A stretch of DNA of 64,000 nt, taken from assembly GCF_014451325.2 (NCBI RefSeq), contig NZ_JACSCH020000003.1, forward strand, positions 496,001 through 560,000, written 5' to 3'. The notes beneath the pieces were generated by a model. It had not been told where the DNA came from and did no database searches. It saw nothing but the letters and a program-made list of their open reading frames with translations. The DNA is from Streptomyces sp. CB02980 (GTDB taxonomy: Bacteria; Actinomycetota; Actinomycetes; Streptomycetales; Streptomycetaceae). Of the stretch, positions 1 through 7,466 are shown in pieces (positions within the stretch are counted from its first letter, which is position 1; every line of letters begins with the position of its first letter). Both the position numbers and the translations under genes were made by a program.

Positions 1-494
1 TCGTGGTCCAGGCGCAGGATCGCCTGGAGGTCCTCCGCTGTCGCCGGGCGGACGGGAACGGCCGGGGCGGGTGCGGTGAACGTGAAGCGCCCGCACACCA
101 TCTCCGCGCGGCCCGTCTCCGTGAAGCCCAGCTGCTCGTAGAGGGGCTGCCCGTACGGCGTGGCGTGCAGGGTGAGCGGGGTGTCCCCGGCTTCCGCCAG
201 GACGTGCTCCATGAGCCGGCGTCCCACGCCTTGACGTGCGTACTGCTCGGCGACGAGCACCATGCCGATCGCGGCGAGCCCGGGGCCGTACGACGTGACC
301 ACGGAGCAGGTGATCAGCCCGGCTCCGGAGGGGTCGTCGATGCCGTAGCCGGTGCCCGCGGCGAGCAGGAGGCCCCACTTGTGTTCCTCGCGGGGCCAGC
401 CCCGGTTCTCGGAGAGGTCGGCGCAGGCGAGGAGGTCGTCCACGGTGAGGCGCCGGATGGGGAGCTCTGCGAGCGAGGAGGGGGAAATCGGCAT
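1..494 (-). CDS. GNAT family N-acetyltransferase, 3' part missing
   Basis: This frame reads leftward from an ATG and leaves the window, so only about 164 N-terminal residues are visible. They show a GNAT fold with the acetyl-CoA pyrophosphate-binding pattern RQGVGR near residues 88-93. A strand like the end of a GNAT domain follows (LYEQLGF near 120). After a Pro/Ala linker, a segment beginning VRPATAEDL looks like the start of a second GNAT-like domain. Proteins with two such domains are common in Streptomyces and acetylate an amine substrate using acetyl-CoA. The substrate cannot be read from sequence. The gene is divergent from the HAD gene, with about 150 bp between the starts. Confidence 0.8.
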   Translation of the reverse strand, partial: MPISPSSLAELPIRRLTVDDLLACADLSENRGWPREEHKWGLLLAAGTGYGIDDPSGAGLITCSVVTSYGPGLAAIGMVLVAEQYARQGVGRRLMEHVLAEAGDTPLTLHATPYGQPLYEQLGFTETGRAEMVCGRFTFTAPAPAVPVRPATAEDLQAILRLDH

Positions 495-645
495 GGTGTC
501 AGGCTGGCCGACGCGGTGATCTTCCGTCCACCGGTTTAGCGGATCTGGCCGATACGTGTGCGCGGCGCGGTGCAGGCGTGGAGCCGGTGCCGGGTAGGCG
601 GTCAGCCGGAAGAGGGCGTTGATTCCACGTCGTGGGACGGAGACG

Positions 646-1302
646 ATGTTTCACGTGAAACCACGACAGCGGCGACTGCACTTCTTCGACCTCGACGGCA
701 CCCTGATCCGCGGGTCCGCCGCGGCGGTGGAGATCTCCCGGCAGCTGGGCGTCGACGAGGAGATCGCCGCCCTGGAGAAGAGCTTTCTTCTGCAGGGGCT
801 CACCCCGGACGAGTTCGCCGTCCGGGCCCGCGAGCTGTGGTCCGCGCTCACCGTGGACCAGGTCGCGGCGGCCTTCGAAGGGGCGCCCTGGCTGCTGGGC
901 ATTCGCGAGGTCTGGGCCGAGATCCGGGACCGGGGCGACCGCTGTGCGGTCATCTCGCTCTCTCCCGACTTCTTCGTCGAGCGGCTTCTCGACTGGGGTG
1001 TCGACACGGTGCACGGGTCGCACTGGCCGACCGTCCCCTTCACCGAGCCGATCCACCGGCCCGGCATCCTCGACGCGCGGGCGAAGGTGCGGATCGCACG
1101 GGAACTCTGCGCGGAGTACGGGGTGGACCCCGCCCACTGTGTCGCTTACGGCGACTCGATGTCCGACGCGGAGCTCTTCACGATCGTGCCGGACACCGTG
1201 GCGGTGAACGCGGACCACCATCTCGCCGGGCTGGCCCGCCACAGTTACACCGGAGGGGATCTGCGCGAGGCCTACGCCCTCGTCCGAAACAGCGCAGCTT
1301 AG
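646..1302 (+). CDS. HAD-IB family hydrolase (phosphoserine phosphatase-like)
   Basis: A soluble phosphatase of 218 residues. Motif I is FFDLDGTLIRG near residues 14-24, with the nucleophile Asp first. Motif II lies around VISLSPDFF, and the C-terminal motif is GDSMSDAELF with the two metal-binding Asp. The family hydrolyses small phosphomonoesters, including phosphoserine-type and lipid-like substrates, and the actual substrate is unknown. The ATG follows a GGAG four bases upstream. The first codons, MFHVKP, are encoded by a perfect parS palindrome, so the N-terminal sequence is fixed by a chromosome-segregation site. A GTG nine bases further in is a possible but worse-spaced start. Confidence 0.85.
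   Translation: MFHVKPRQRRLHFFDLDGTLIRGSAAAVEISRQLGVDEEIAALEKSFLLQGLTPDEFAVRARELWSALTVDQVAAAFEGAPWLLGIREVWAEIRDRGDRCAVISLSPDFFVERLLDWGVDTVHGSHWPTVPFTEPIHRPGILDARAKVRIARELCAEYGVDPAHCVAYGDSMSDAELFTIVPDTVAVNADHHLAGLARHSYTGGDLREAYALVRNSAA
648..661. promoter_or_regulatory. parS: parS site, perfect GTTTCACGTGAAAC
   Basis: This 14-bp palindrome is identical to the Streptomyces parS consensus bound by ParB. Such sites cluster around oriC and organise the chromosome during sporulation. It begins at the last base of the HAD gene's ATG, so its sequence is translated as FHVK. Confidence 0.9.
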
Positions 1303-1329
1303 TCAGAAACCCTGCCCTTTGGCCCGAGA

Positions 1330-1363
1330 ACGCCGCTTTCCCTCCGAAGCGGTGTTCGGAGGG
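1330..1363 (+). terminator. Overlapping hairpins after the HAD gene
   Basis: Two alternative stems share bases. The first is ACGCCGCTT with AAGCGGTGT (one G-T pair, 1330-1338 with 1347-1355). The second is a perfect 9-bp stem, CCCTCCGAA with TTCGGAGGG (1340-1348 with 1355-1363). They cannot form together. The position just after the HAD stop suggests termination. The absence of a T-run, and the downstream flavohaemoglobin start 47 bp away, leave a leader-regulation role possible. Confidence 0.5.
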
Positions 1364-1410
1364 GTCATGCTGCGTCCACGGAAGCCGGCCAGCGATAGGC
1401 GAGGCACATG

Positions 1411-2700
1411 ATGGATGCTCCGACCACCACGAGGGCAGCGGAGGACGGGGACGGGCCGGAGCGCCCGGCGGGGGGCGGCAACGAGCCCCACCGCCCGGCG
1501 GATGACGGGAACGAGCCCCGAATACCCGCGGGAGCCTCCGCCGACGCGGTACTCGTCCGCCGCACCCTCGCGGAGATCGCGCCGGTCGCCGACCGGGTGA
1601 CCTCGTACTTCTACGCCCTGCTCTTCATCGGGAACCCGGGGCTGCGCGAGATGTTCCCCGCGGCCATGGACACCCAGCGGGACCGGCTCCTGAAGGCCCT
1701 GCTCACCGCGGCGGAGCATATGGACAACACCCCGGTGCTCACCGCGTATCTGCAGAACCTCGGCAGGGGCCACCGTAAGTACGGCACCCACTCCGCCCAC
1801 TACCCGGCCGTCGGCGAGGCCCTCATCGGCGCGCTCACGCGGTACGCGACGACGACCTGGGACGAGGAGACCCAGGCGGCCTGGGTCCGTACGTACACGG
1901 CGATCTCCCAGATCATGATCGACGCGGCGGCGGAGGACGAGCGCTCGGCGCCCGCCTGGTGGCAGGCCGAGGTGGTCTCCCACGATCTGCGGACCCCGGA
2001 CATCGCCGTCGTCACGCTCCGGCCCGACCAGCCGTACCCCTTCCTCGCGGGGCAGTACACGACGCTGGAGACCCCGTGGTGGCCGCGGATATGGCGTCAC
2101 TACTCCTTCGCCTCGGCGCCCTGGCCCGACGGACTGCTCTCCCTGCACGTGAAGGCGGTTCCGGCGGGCTGGGTGTCCAACGCGCTGGTCCACAGGGCGC
2201 GCCCCGGGGACGTCCTGCGCCTCGGCCCGCCGGCCGGTTCCATGACCGTCGACCACGACACGGACACGGGCCTGCTCTGTGTGGGCGGCGGCACCGGGAT
2301 AGCTCCCATCAAGGCCCTGGTGGAGGACGTCGCCGAGCACGGGGACCGGCGTCCGGTCGATGTCTTCTACGGGGCCCGCAACGGTCACGACCTCTACGAC
2401 ATCGACACGATGCTGCGGCTCCAGAAGACCTTCCCCTGGCTCTCCGTCCATGCGGTCACCGAGGAGCAGGGACGGCTCCCGGAGGCCGTCTGCCGCTACG
2501 GCTCCTGGAGCGAACGCGACGCCTATCTCTCCGGGCCGCTCGGCATGGTCCGTCGCGGGGTGGACGCGTTGCGGGGAGCGGGGGTCCCCGCGGAGCGCAT
2601 CCGGCACGACTTCCTCGCCGAACTGGCCCCGGCCGCCGACGATCAGCCCAGGTCGGGGGCGTGCATCGCGCGGACGCCCTCGATGTTGCCGTCGAGGTAG
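1411..2700 (+). CDS. Flavohaemoglobin-like protein (globin plus FAD/NAD reductase)
   Basis: A soluble protein of 429 residues in three parts. A Gly/Pro-rich N-terminal extension of about 40 residues is unusual for Hmp proteins. A globin domain spans about 45-180, with a candidate proximal His in RGHRKYG near 121. A ferredoxin-reductase-like module spans about 185-420, with the FAD motif RHYS near 229 and the NAD(P) loop GGGTGIAP near 292. The family oxidises nitric oxide to nitrate with NAD(P)H and O2, which is the inferred role here. ATGATG occurs at the start, and the second ATG is better spaced (6 nt) from GAGG. The last 58 bp overlap the 3' end of the convergent Nudix gene. Confidence 0.85.
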   Translation: MDAPTTTRAAEDGDGPERPAGGGNEPHRPADDGNEPRIPAGASADAVLVRRTLAEIAPVADRVTSYFYALLFIGNPGLREMFPAAMDTQRDRLLKALLTAAEHMDNTPVLTAYLQNLGRGHRKYGTHSAHYPAVGEALIGALTRYATTTWDEETQAAWVRTYTAISQIMIDAAAEDERSAPAWWQAEVVSHDLRTPDIAVVTLRPDQPYPFLAGQYTTLETPWWPRIWRHYSFASAPWPDGLLSLHVKAVPAGWVSNALVHRARPGDVLRLGPPAGSMTVDHDTDTGLLCVGGGTGIAPIKALVEDVAEHGDRRPVDVFYGARNGHDLYDIDTMLRLQKTFPWLSVHAVTEEQGRLPEAVCRYGSWSERDAYLSGPLGMVRRGVDALRGAGVPAERIRHDFLAELAPAADDQPRSGACIARTPSMLPSR

Positions 2701-3137
2701 TGACGCAGCGAGAGCGGGACGAGGTGCACGACGGCGATGCCGACCCGGCTGAAGGGCACCCGGACGATCTCGTACTCGCCGACGGGTTCGTCCATCTCGG
2801 GGCCGTGCCGCAGCGCGGTGTCCATGGAGTCGAGGCGGCACACGAAGAAGTGCTGGACCTTCACCCCGGAGACCCCGCCGTCGACGATGTGCTCGATGGT
2901 GTCGACGAAGCAGGGCACCACATCGACGATCTTGGCGCCGAGTTCCTCGTGGACCTCGCGGTGGAGGGCCTCGACGACGGTGGCGTCGGTGGGTTCCACG
3001 CCGCCACCGGGCGTGACCCAGTAGGGATCCATCCCCGGCTTGGTGCGCTTGATGAGGATGAGGTCGTCCCCGTCGAGCAGGATGGCGCGTGCGGTGCGCT
3101 TGATCACGGGCCGTTCGTTCATGGGCCGTTCGTTCAT
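2643..3137 (-). CDS. Nudix hydrolase
   Basis: About 164 residues with a Nudix box around GGGVEPTDATVVEALHREV followed by HEELG. The REVHEELG core is intact. An extra residue, with Asp, stands where the first conserved Glu is expected. Members cleave nucleoside diphosphates linked to another group, and the substrate here is unknown. The start is uncertain because a 15-bp tandem duplication (3108-3137) gives two successive MNERP starts, at 3137 and 3122, neither with a good ribosome site. A GTG at 3227 lies only 6 bp after the LysR stop and would add 30 residues. The gene probably shares a transcript with the upstream LysR gene. Confidence 0.8.
   Translation of the reverse strand: MNERPMNERPVIKRTARAILLDGDDLILIKRTKPGMDPYWVTPGGGVEPTDATVVEALHREVHEELGAKIVDVVPCFVDTIEHIVDGGVSGVKVQHFFVCRLDSMDTALRHGPEMDEPVGEYEIVRVPFSRVGIAVVHLVPLSLRHYLDGNIEGVRAMHAPDLG
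3108..3137. repeat. 15-bp perfect tandem duplication duplicating a start codon
   Basis: GGGCCGTTCGTTCAT occurs twice in a row. On the minus strand this repeats the codons ATG-AAC-GAA-CGG-CCC, so the Nudix gene has two alternative in-frame starts five codons apart. Confidence 0.9.
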
Positions 3138-3233
3138 GGGAAGAAAATGGCCCGTCCGGGGTGTCCTGAAACTCGCCGTCCCCGGCGGAAACTCATCAGT
3201 CCCCTCGAAAGGTCGAGGCTCCCCCACGGAGAC

Positions 3234-4130
3234 TCACCAGTCCCCCGCGGCCCGCAGCAGTTCCTCGTGCGCGCGGGCGATGGGCGACAGCGCGAGCGTC
3301 CCCGTCCGTACGACCAGGAAGTAGGTCCGCAGCGGAGGGACCGGAGGATCGAGCAGCGCCACGAGCCGGCCCTGCTCCAGGGCCTCCTCGCACAGGTAGC
3401 GGGGCAGGACGGCGAGCCCGGCGCCGGAGGCCGCGGACTCCCGGACGGCACGGAGATCGGGGGCGATCACGGTGGCGGCGACCGCCGGCTTGGTCTCGAA
3501 GACGCTCGCCCAGTAGCGGGCCACGAACGGCAGCGACTCGTGCACCTCGACCACCGGCAGCTGCTCCAGGACCACCGCACCCCTGCGGAGGAGGACGTCG
3601 GGGGAGAGTCGGGCCGCCCAGCGCGGGGCCGCGACCAGCACGTACTCCTCGTCGCAGAGCGGGGTGGAGACGATCAGGCCGCCCCGGGGCCGCGCGGTGG
3701 CGACGGCCAGATCGTGGTGGCCCGCGGCGAGCCCGTCGAGGATCTCCTCGGTGTTGCCGAGGAACGACGCCCGTATGGCGAGACCCTGGCCGACCAGCGG
3801 GGTGAGGGCCGGCAGGACACGCAGCGCGGTGAACTCCGGGGGACCGGCGACATGGAGGGTACGGACGCCGCTCTCCTCGTCGAGGCCGGTCTCGGCGATC
3901 TCGACGAGGGCGTCCAGATGGGGAGCGGCGCGGTGGGCGAGCTCGTCGCCGATGGTGGTCGGCGTGACGCCGCGGGCCTGTCTGAGGAAGAGGGGGCGCC
4001 CGAGCTGTCGTTCGAGCGTCCGGATCTGGCTGGTGACGGCCGGCTGGGAGAGTCCGAGGAGCGCGGCGGCGCGGGTGAAGGAGCCGGCCCGGTGCACCGT
4101 GACGAATGTGCGCAGCAGGGCCAGATCCAT
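3234..4130 (-). CDS. LysR family transcriptional regulator
   Basis: At 298 residues this is the usual LysR length. The N-terminal winged helix-turn-helix occupies about 1-60 (MDLALLRTFV, then SFTRAAALLGLSQPAVTSQI), followed by a linker helix. A periplasmic-binding-protein-like co-inducer domain spans about 90-295. LysR proteins usually regulate a neighbouring gene and themselves in response to a small metabolite. No divergent target exists here, since the upstream genes run the same way. The likely targets are itself, the downstream Nudix gene, or something distant. The effector cannot be deduced. Confidence 0.88.
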   Translation of the reverse strand: MDLALLRTFVTVHRAGSFTRAAALLGLSQPAVTSQIRTLERQLGRPLFLRQARGVTPTTIGDELAHRAAPHLDALVEIAETGLDEESGVRTLHVAGPPEFTALRVLPALTPLVGQGLAIRASFLGNTEEILDGLAAGHHDLAVATARPRGGLIVSTPLCDEEYVLVAAPRWAARLSPDVLLRRGAVVLEQLPVVEVHESLPFVARYWASVFETKPAVAATVIAPDLRAVRESAASGAGLAVLPRYLCEEALEQGRLVALLDPPVPPLRTYFLVVRTGTLALSPIARAHEELLRAAGDW

Positions 4131-4482
4131 GTCCGCCCCCTCCCGGCCGTGCGGCCGTTCGACTCAGGCGGTCGGCTGACTGCGCCTCAGGACCGTCCAA
4201 CTATAAATAAGTCGATAGGTCTCTGTCGCTACCGTGATTGGACACTGACGCACAGTCAACTAGCCTTGTTCAGGCGGTCTCCGCGCGTGGAACCGAGGCG
4301 TTCCGAGCCACGAGGGGGGAGGCTCGGAGCGTCTCGTTCCGTGCGCCCGGGACCGGCGCGGGCCGTGTCCGGGCCCCCGGGGACCGTGCCACGCGGGCCG
4401 TGCCCAAGGCCGCCCGGGGACCGTGTCCAGGCCCGTGAGAACCGTGTCCAGGACCGGCTTCGGCCGTGTGCCGGACGAGGGT
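4131..4482. other. Intergenic region between LysR and trans-sulfuration genes
   Basis: 352 bp with no gene I can support. The part next to LysR is relatively AT-rich for this genome and probably holds its promoter. It contains an inverted repeat, CTAT-N10-ATAG (4201-4218), about 70 bp upstream of the ATG, which resembles a LysR-type T-N-A box. The part next to the trans-sulfuration gene is very GC-rich. It has repeated ACCGTGTCCAG elements (near 4419 and 4441) and short inverted repeats that could terminate the upstream operon. Confidence 0.45.
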
Positions 4483-5616
4483 CTAGGCCGCGGCCTCGTC
4501 GAGAGCCCGCAGCACGTCGGCGATCAGGTCCTCCGGGTCCTCGGCGCCGACCGAGAACCGGATGAAGCCCTCCGCGACCGCGTCCCCGCCCCAGCGCCCG
4601 CGCCGCTCCGCCGTGGAGCGCACGCCGCCGAAGCTGGTCGCGTCGTCCACGATCCGCAGCCCCTCGAGGAACCGATCGGCCCGCTTCCGGTCCGCCAGTT
4701 CGAAGGAGACCACGGACCCGAAGCGCCGCATCTGCCGGGCGGCCACCGCGTGCGAGGGATCGTCGGGCAGCCCCGGGTAGCGCAGCCCGGTCACGTCCGC
4801 GCGCCCCGCGAGCGTCTGCGCGAGCGCGAGCGCGGTGGAGCACTGGCGGTCGATCCGCAGCTGCAGCGTGGCGAGCGAACGGTGGGCGAGCCAGGCCTCC
4901 ATGGGGCCGGGGATGGCGCCGACGACCTTGCGCCAGCGCCGTACCTCCGCCGCCCGCTCGGGATCACGGCAGCTGACATGGCCGAGCAGGATGTCGCCGT
5001 GTCCGGTCATGCCCTTGGTGTCGCTGGCGACGGAGAAGTCCGCGCCCAGTTCGAGCGGGCGCTGGCCGAGGGGGGTGGCGAGCGTGTTGTCGACGGCCAC
5101 GAGCGCCCCCGCGGCATGCGCCTCGCGCACCAGTCGCCGGATGTCGCAGACGTCGAGCCCGGGGTTGGACGGCGTCTCGATCCACAGCAGCCGGGCCCCT
5201 TCGAGGACGGCGAGCTGGCCGTCGCCGCCGGTGGGCGCGGTGCGGACCTCGATGCCGTACGCCCTCAGCTGCTCGTGCAGCAGGGGCAGCGCCTGGTAGC
5301 CGTCGCTCGGCACCACCACGATGTCGCCCGTCTTCAGCTGCGAGAGGAGGACGGCGGAGATCGCGGCCATGCCCGACGCGAAGACCAGCGTCTCGACGCC
5401 CTGCTCCCCCGGCGCCTCCAGCTCGCCGATCGCCCGCTCCAGATGGGTCCACGTCGGGTTCTCGTCGCGGCCGTACCCGTATCCGCCGGTCGGCTCGCCC
5501 GGCAGATGGAAGTGCGCGGCGAAGACCGGCCCCGGCAGGGTCGGCTCGTACTTCACGGGTTCGGGCAGCCCTGCCCGGACGGCGCGTGTGCCGTCGCCGT
5601 AGTGCTTGTCGGTCAC
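4483..5616 (-). CDS. PLP-dependent trans-sulfuration enzyme (cystathionine gamma-lyase-like)
   Basis: 377 residues of the Cys/Met metabolism PLP enzyme family. Visible landmarks are FASGMAAIS near 79-86, the PLP-phosphate region; WIETPSNP near 145; DNTLATP near 176; and the Schiff-base lysine in SDTKGMTGHGD (K201). These enzymes cleave or form thioethers in cystathionine or homoserine derivatives. Cystathionine gamma-lyase is the most likely role, although a gamma-synthase or other lyase cannot be excluded. The ATG overlaps the stop of the tyrosine phosphatase gene by four bases (ATGA), so the pair is translationally coupled. Confidence 0.82.
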   Translation of the reverse strand: MTDKHYGDGTRAVRAGLPEPVKYEPTLPGPVFAAHFHLPGEPTGGYGYGRDENPTWTHLERAIGELEAPGEQGVETLVFASGMAAISAVLLSQLKTGDIVVVPSDGYQALPLLHEQLRAYGIEVRTAPTGGDGQLAVLEGARLLWIETPSNPGLDVCDIRRLVREAHAAGALVAVDNTLATPLGQRPLELGADFSVASDTKGMTGHGDILLGHVSCRDPERAAEVRRWRKVVGAIPGPMEAWLAHRSLATLQLRIDRQCSTALALAQTLAGRADVTGLRYPGLPDDPSHAVAARQMRRFGSVVSFELADRKRADRFLEGLRIVDDATSFGGVRSTAERRGRWGGDAVAEGFIRFSVGAEDPEDLIADVLRALDEAAA

Positions 5617-6104
5617 GGTGTCCGTTCCTCCAGTTCACGGCGTACGGCCGCGAGCAGTCCCTCGCTCGCGGCCTCCACCATCTCCAGGCACCCCTCGAAG
5701 CCCTCGTGGCCCCCGTAGTACGGGTCGGGGACGTCGAGTCCGTCGCCGGCGGCCGGGTCGTAGGAGCGCAGCAGTCGTATCCGCGCCGCCTCTTCGGGCG
5801 TCCGGGCGAGTTCGCGGAGCTCTCGTAGATGCCCTTCGTCCAGCGCGATCACCAGGTCGAGGGCGGGGAACCAGGAGGCGCGGAACTGGCGGGCCGTGTG
5901 CGCCGAGGTGTAGCCGTTCTCCTCGAGAACGGCGACCGTGCGCGGGTCGGCGCCGTCGCCCTCGTGCCAGCCTCCGGTTCCGGCGCTGTCGACCTCCACC
6001 AGTATGCCGAGGCCGGCGTCCTCCACATGTCTGCGGAAGACGTGCTCGGCCATCGGCGAGCGGCAGATGTTGCCGGTGCAGACGAAGCAGACGCGGTAGG
6101 TCAT
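5613..6104 (-). CDS. ptpA: Low-molecular-weight protein tyrosine phosphatase
   Basis: 163 residues, typical for the family. The phosphate-binding loop is at the N terminus, FVCTGNICRSPMAE, with nucleophile C9 and R15 (C-x5-R). The general-acid Asp is in DVPDPYYGG near residue 126. The enzyme dephosphorylates phosphotyrosine through a cysteinyl-phosphate intermediate. Streptomyces PtpA is known to influence secondary metabolism when overproduced; assignment to that orthologue is by resemblance. It leads a two-gene coupled unit with the trans-sulfuration enzyme. Confidence 0.92.
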   Translation of the reverse strand: MTYRVCFVCTGNICRSPMAEHVFRRHVEDAGLGILVEVDSAGTGGWHEGDGADPRTVAVLEENGYTSAHTARQFRASWFPALDLVIALDEGHLRELRELARTPEEAARIRLLRSYDPAAGDGLDVPDPYYGGHEGFEGCLEMVEAASEGLLAAVRRELEERTP

Positions 6105-6113
6105 GGTCTCCCC

Positions 6114-6491
6114 TCAGTCGCCGTCGGGGAGCACGATGTTCAGCGCCCACGAGACGACGGAGATGATCAGGCCGCCGAGGACGGCGGTCCAGAAGCCCTC
6201 CACGTGGAAGCTGAGGTCGAACTGCTCGGCCAGCCAGGAGGTAAGGAGCAGCATCAGGGCGTTGACCACGAGGGTGATCAGGCCGAGGGTCAGAATGAAG
6301 AGCGGGAGCGTCAGCAGTTTGACGATCGGCTTGACCAAGAAGTTCACGAGCCCGAAGACCAGGGCGACGAGAATGAGGGTCAGGGCCTTCTTGCCGGTGC
6401 TCTCACCGGTCAGGGTGATGTCCTGGAGCAGCCAGATGGCCACTCCCAGGGCGCCCGCGTTGGCGAGCGTCTTGACTACAAAATTCATCAT
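6114..6491 (-). CDS. Phage holin family 4-like small membrane protein
   Basis: 125 residues with four hydrophobic segments, around 5-22, 33-55, 57-80 and 95-118. The pattern matches the YvlD/phage-holin-4 superfamily of chromosomal integral membrane proteins. Despite the name these are not usually lytic holins, and their function is unknown. It ends just upstream of ptpA, with 9 bp between them, and may be co-transcribed with it. Two ATGs lie in tandem (6491 and 6488). The 5' side carries a perfect 7-7-7 inverted repeat directly adjoining the start codon. Confidence 0.8.
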   Translation of the reverse strand: MMNFVVKTLANAGALGVAIWLLQDITLTGESTGKKALTLILVALVFGLVNFLVKPIVKLLTLPLFILTLGLITLVVNALMLLLTSWLAEQFDLSFHVEGFWTAVLGGLIISVVSWALNIVLPDGD

Positions 6492-6512
6492 GTGTCTGAT
6501 CGTGGCAGACAC
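6492..6512. promoter_or_regulatory. Perfect inverted repeat GTGTCTG-N7-CAGACAC between divergent genes
   Basis: Only 51 bp separate the divergent ATGs of the holin-like gene and the cupin gene, and this 21-bp element sits against the leftward ATG. Its position suits an operator controlling one or both promoters. In the leftward RNA it would also form a stem occluding the start region. The binding protein is unknown. Confidence 0.55.
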
Positions 6513-6542
6513 GATCGGGCCAAGGGCAGGGGCTGACAGGCG

Positions 6543-6860
6543 ATGAAGGCATTCCGACTGGATGAACTGGAGGCGGAGCGTGCCGCGAACAAGGGCGCGT
6601 ACCTCCAGTTCCTGCGGGAGCGGAACATGTCGGTGGGCCTGTACGCGCTGGACGCCGGGGAGCTCGACCCGCAGCAGCCGCACCGCCAGGACGAGGTGTA
6701 CTTCGTGGTGAGCGGCCGGGCGGCGATCACGGTGGGGACGGAGACGACCCAGGTGGCGCGCGGCAGCGTGGTCTATGTGCCGGCCGGGGTGGAGCACAAG
6801 TTCCACCACATCAGCGAGGACCTGCGGGTGATGGTGGTCTTCTCCCCGCCGGAGGCCTGA
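6543..6860 (+). CDS. Cupin domain protein
   Basis: 105 residues forming one small cupin barrel. The metal-ligand pattern is recognisable: QPHRQDEVYFVVSG supplies His and Glu in motif 1, and PAGVEHKFHH supplies His in motif 2. Such single-domain cupins bind a divalent metal and act as dioxygenases, isomerases or simple ligand binders, so no reaction is assigned. The start codon has only a weak ribosome site. It is divergent from the holin-like gene, with the shared putative operator between them. Confidence 0.85.
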   Translation: MKAFRLDELEAERAANKGAYLQFLRERNMSVGLYALDAGELDPQQPHRQDEVYFVVSGRAAITVGTETTQVARGSVVYVPAGVEHKFHHISEDLRVMVVFSPPEA

Positions 6861-7004
6861 GGGTCGAGCGGGCGGAGCCCCTAGGGGGCGGATCAGGGGA
6901 GAGCGGGGGCCGCGGGGCCCCCGTGCGCCTCATCCGGACCCTAGCCTTGAGGGTGTTCGGCGCGGAGTGTGCGGAACAGATCTTCGAGAGCGAGGGAGAG
7001 GACG

Positions 7005-7223
7005 ATGGCCGTACAGGAGGTTCTCGCGGGGATGCCGTGGTGGGTCAAGTGGGTCGCCATACCCGTGCTCGCACTGCTCGTCTTCGGCGGACTGATCACC
7101 AGCGTCCTGGCCTTCGTGGTCGGACTGCTCTTCAAGGTGCTGCTCTTCGTGGCCCTCGTCGCCGGACTGATCTACGTCGTACGGAAGTTCAGCTCCTCCG
7201 ACCGGTCGCGCGAGGAGTGGTAG
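7005..7223 (+). CDS. Small membrane protein, DUF5326-like
   Basis: 72 residues with two closely spaced hydrophobic segments (about 17-40 and 42-60), flanked by a short amphipathic start and a charged tail. It resembles the actinobacterial DUF5326 family, whose function is unknown. The ATG is preceded by GAGAGGA at good spacing. An upstream in-frame extension lacks such a site, so this start was preferred. Confidence 0.75.
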   Translation: MAVQEVLAGMPWWVKWVAIPVLALLVFGGLITSVLAFVVGLLFKVLLFVALVAGLIYVVRKFSSSDRSREEW

Positions 7224-7400
7224 CACAAGCTACCGATCGGTATGAAGGCGACGGAGGGTATTAGCCCGGCCGGGGGAACGCGCTGGTCGAATCAGGGCGC
7301 GGGCCCAGGAGCTGCCACTAGAGTGGAATCCCTCCGCCGCGTTGGGGACTACAGGCGTAGACCTCCGTACTGACCAGCGGTTTCCCAGGCCCGGCGGGCG

Positions 7401-7419
7401 CGCGGGGGCGGCCCCCGCG
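7401..7419 (+). repeat. GC-rich hairpin upstream of ssgR
   Basis: CGCGGGGG and CCCCCGCG flank a 3-base loop about 48 bp before the ssgR start. It could be a leader hairpin or a terminator for the upstream DUF5326-like gene. No T-run follows. Confidence 0.5.
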
Positions 7420-7466
7420 GGCGGGTGCAATGCATCCGTCGTCACGCCTGGGGGTGACCTTTGGCC

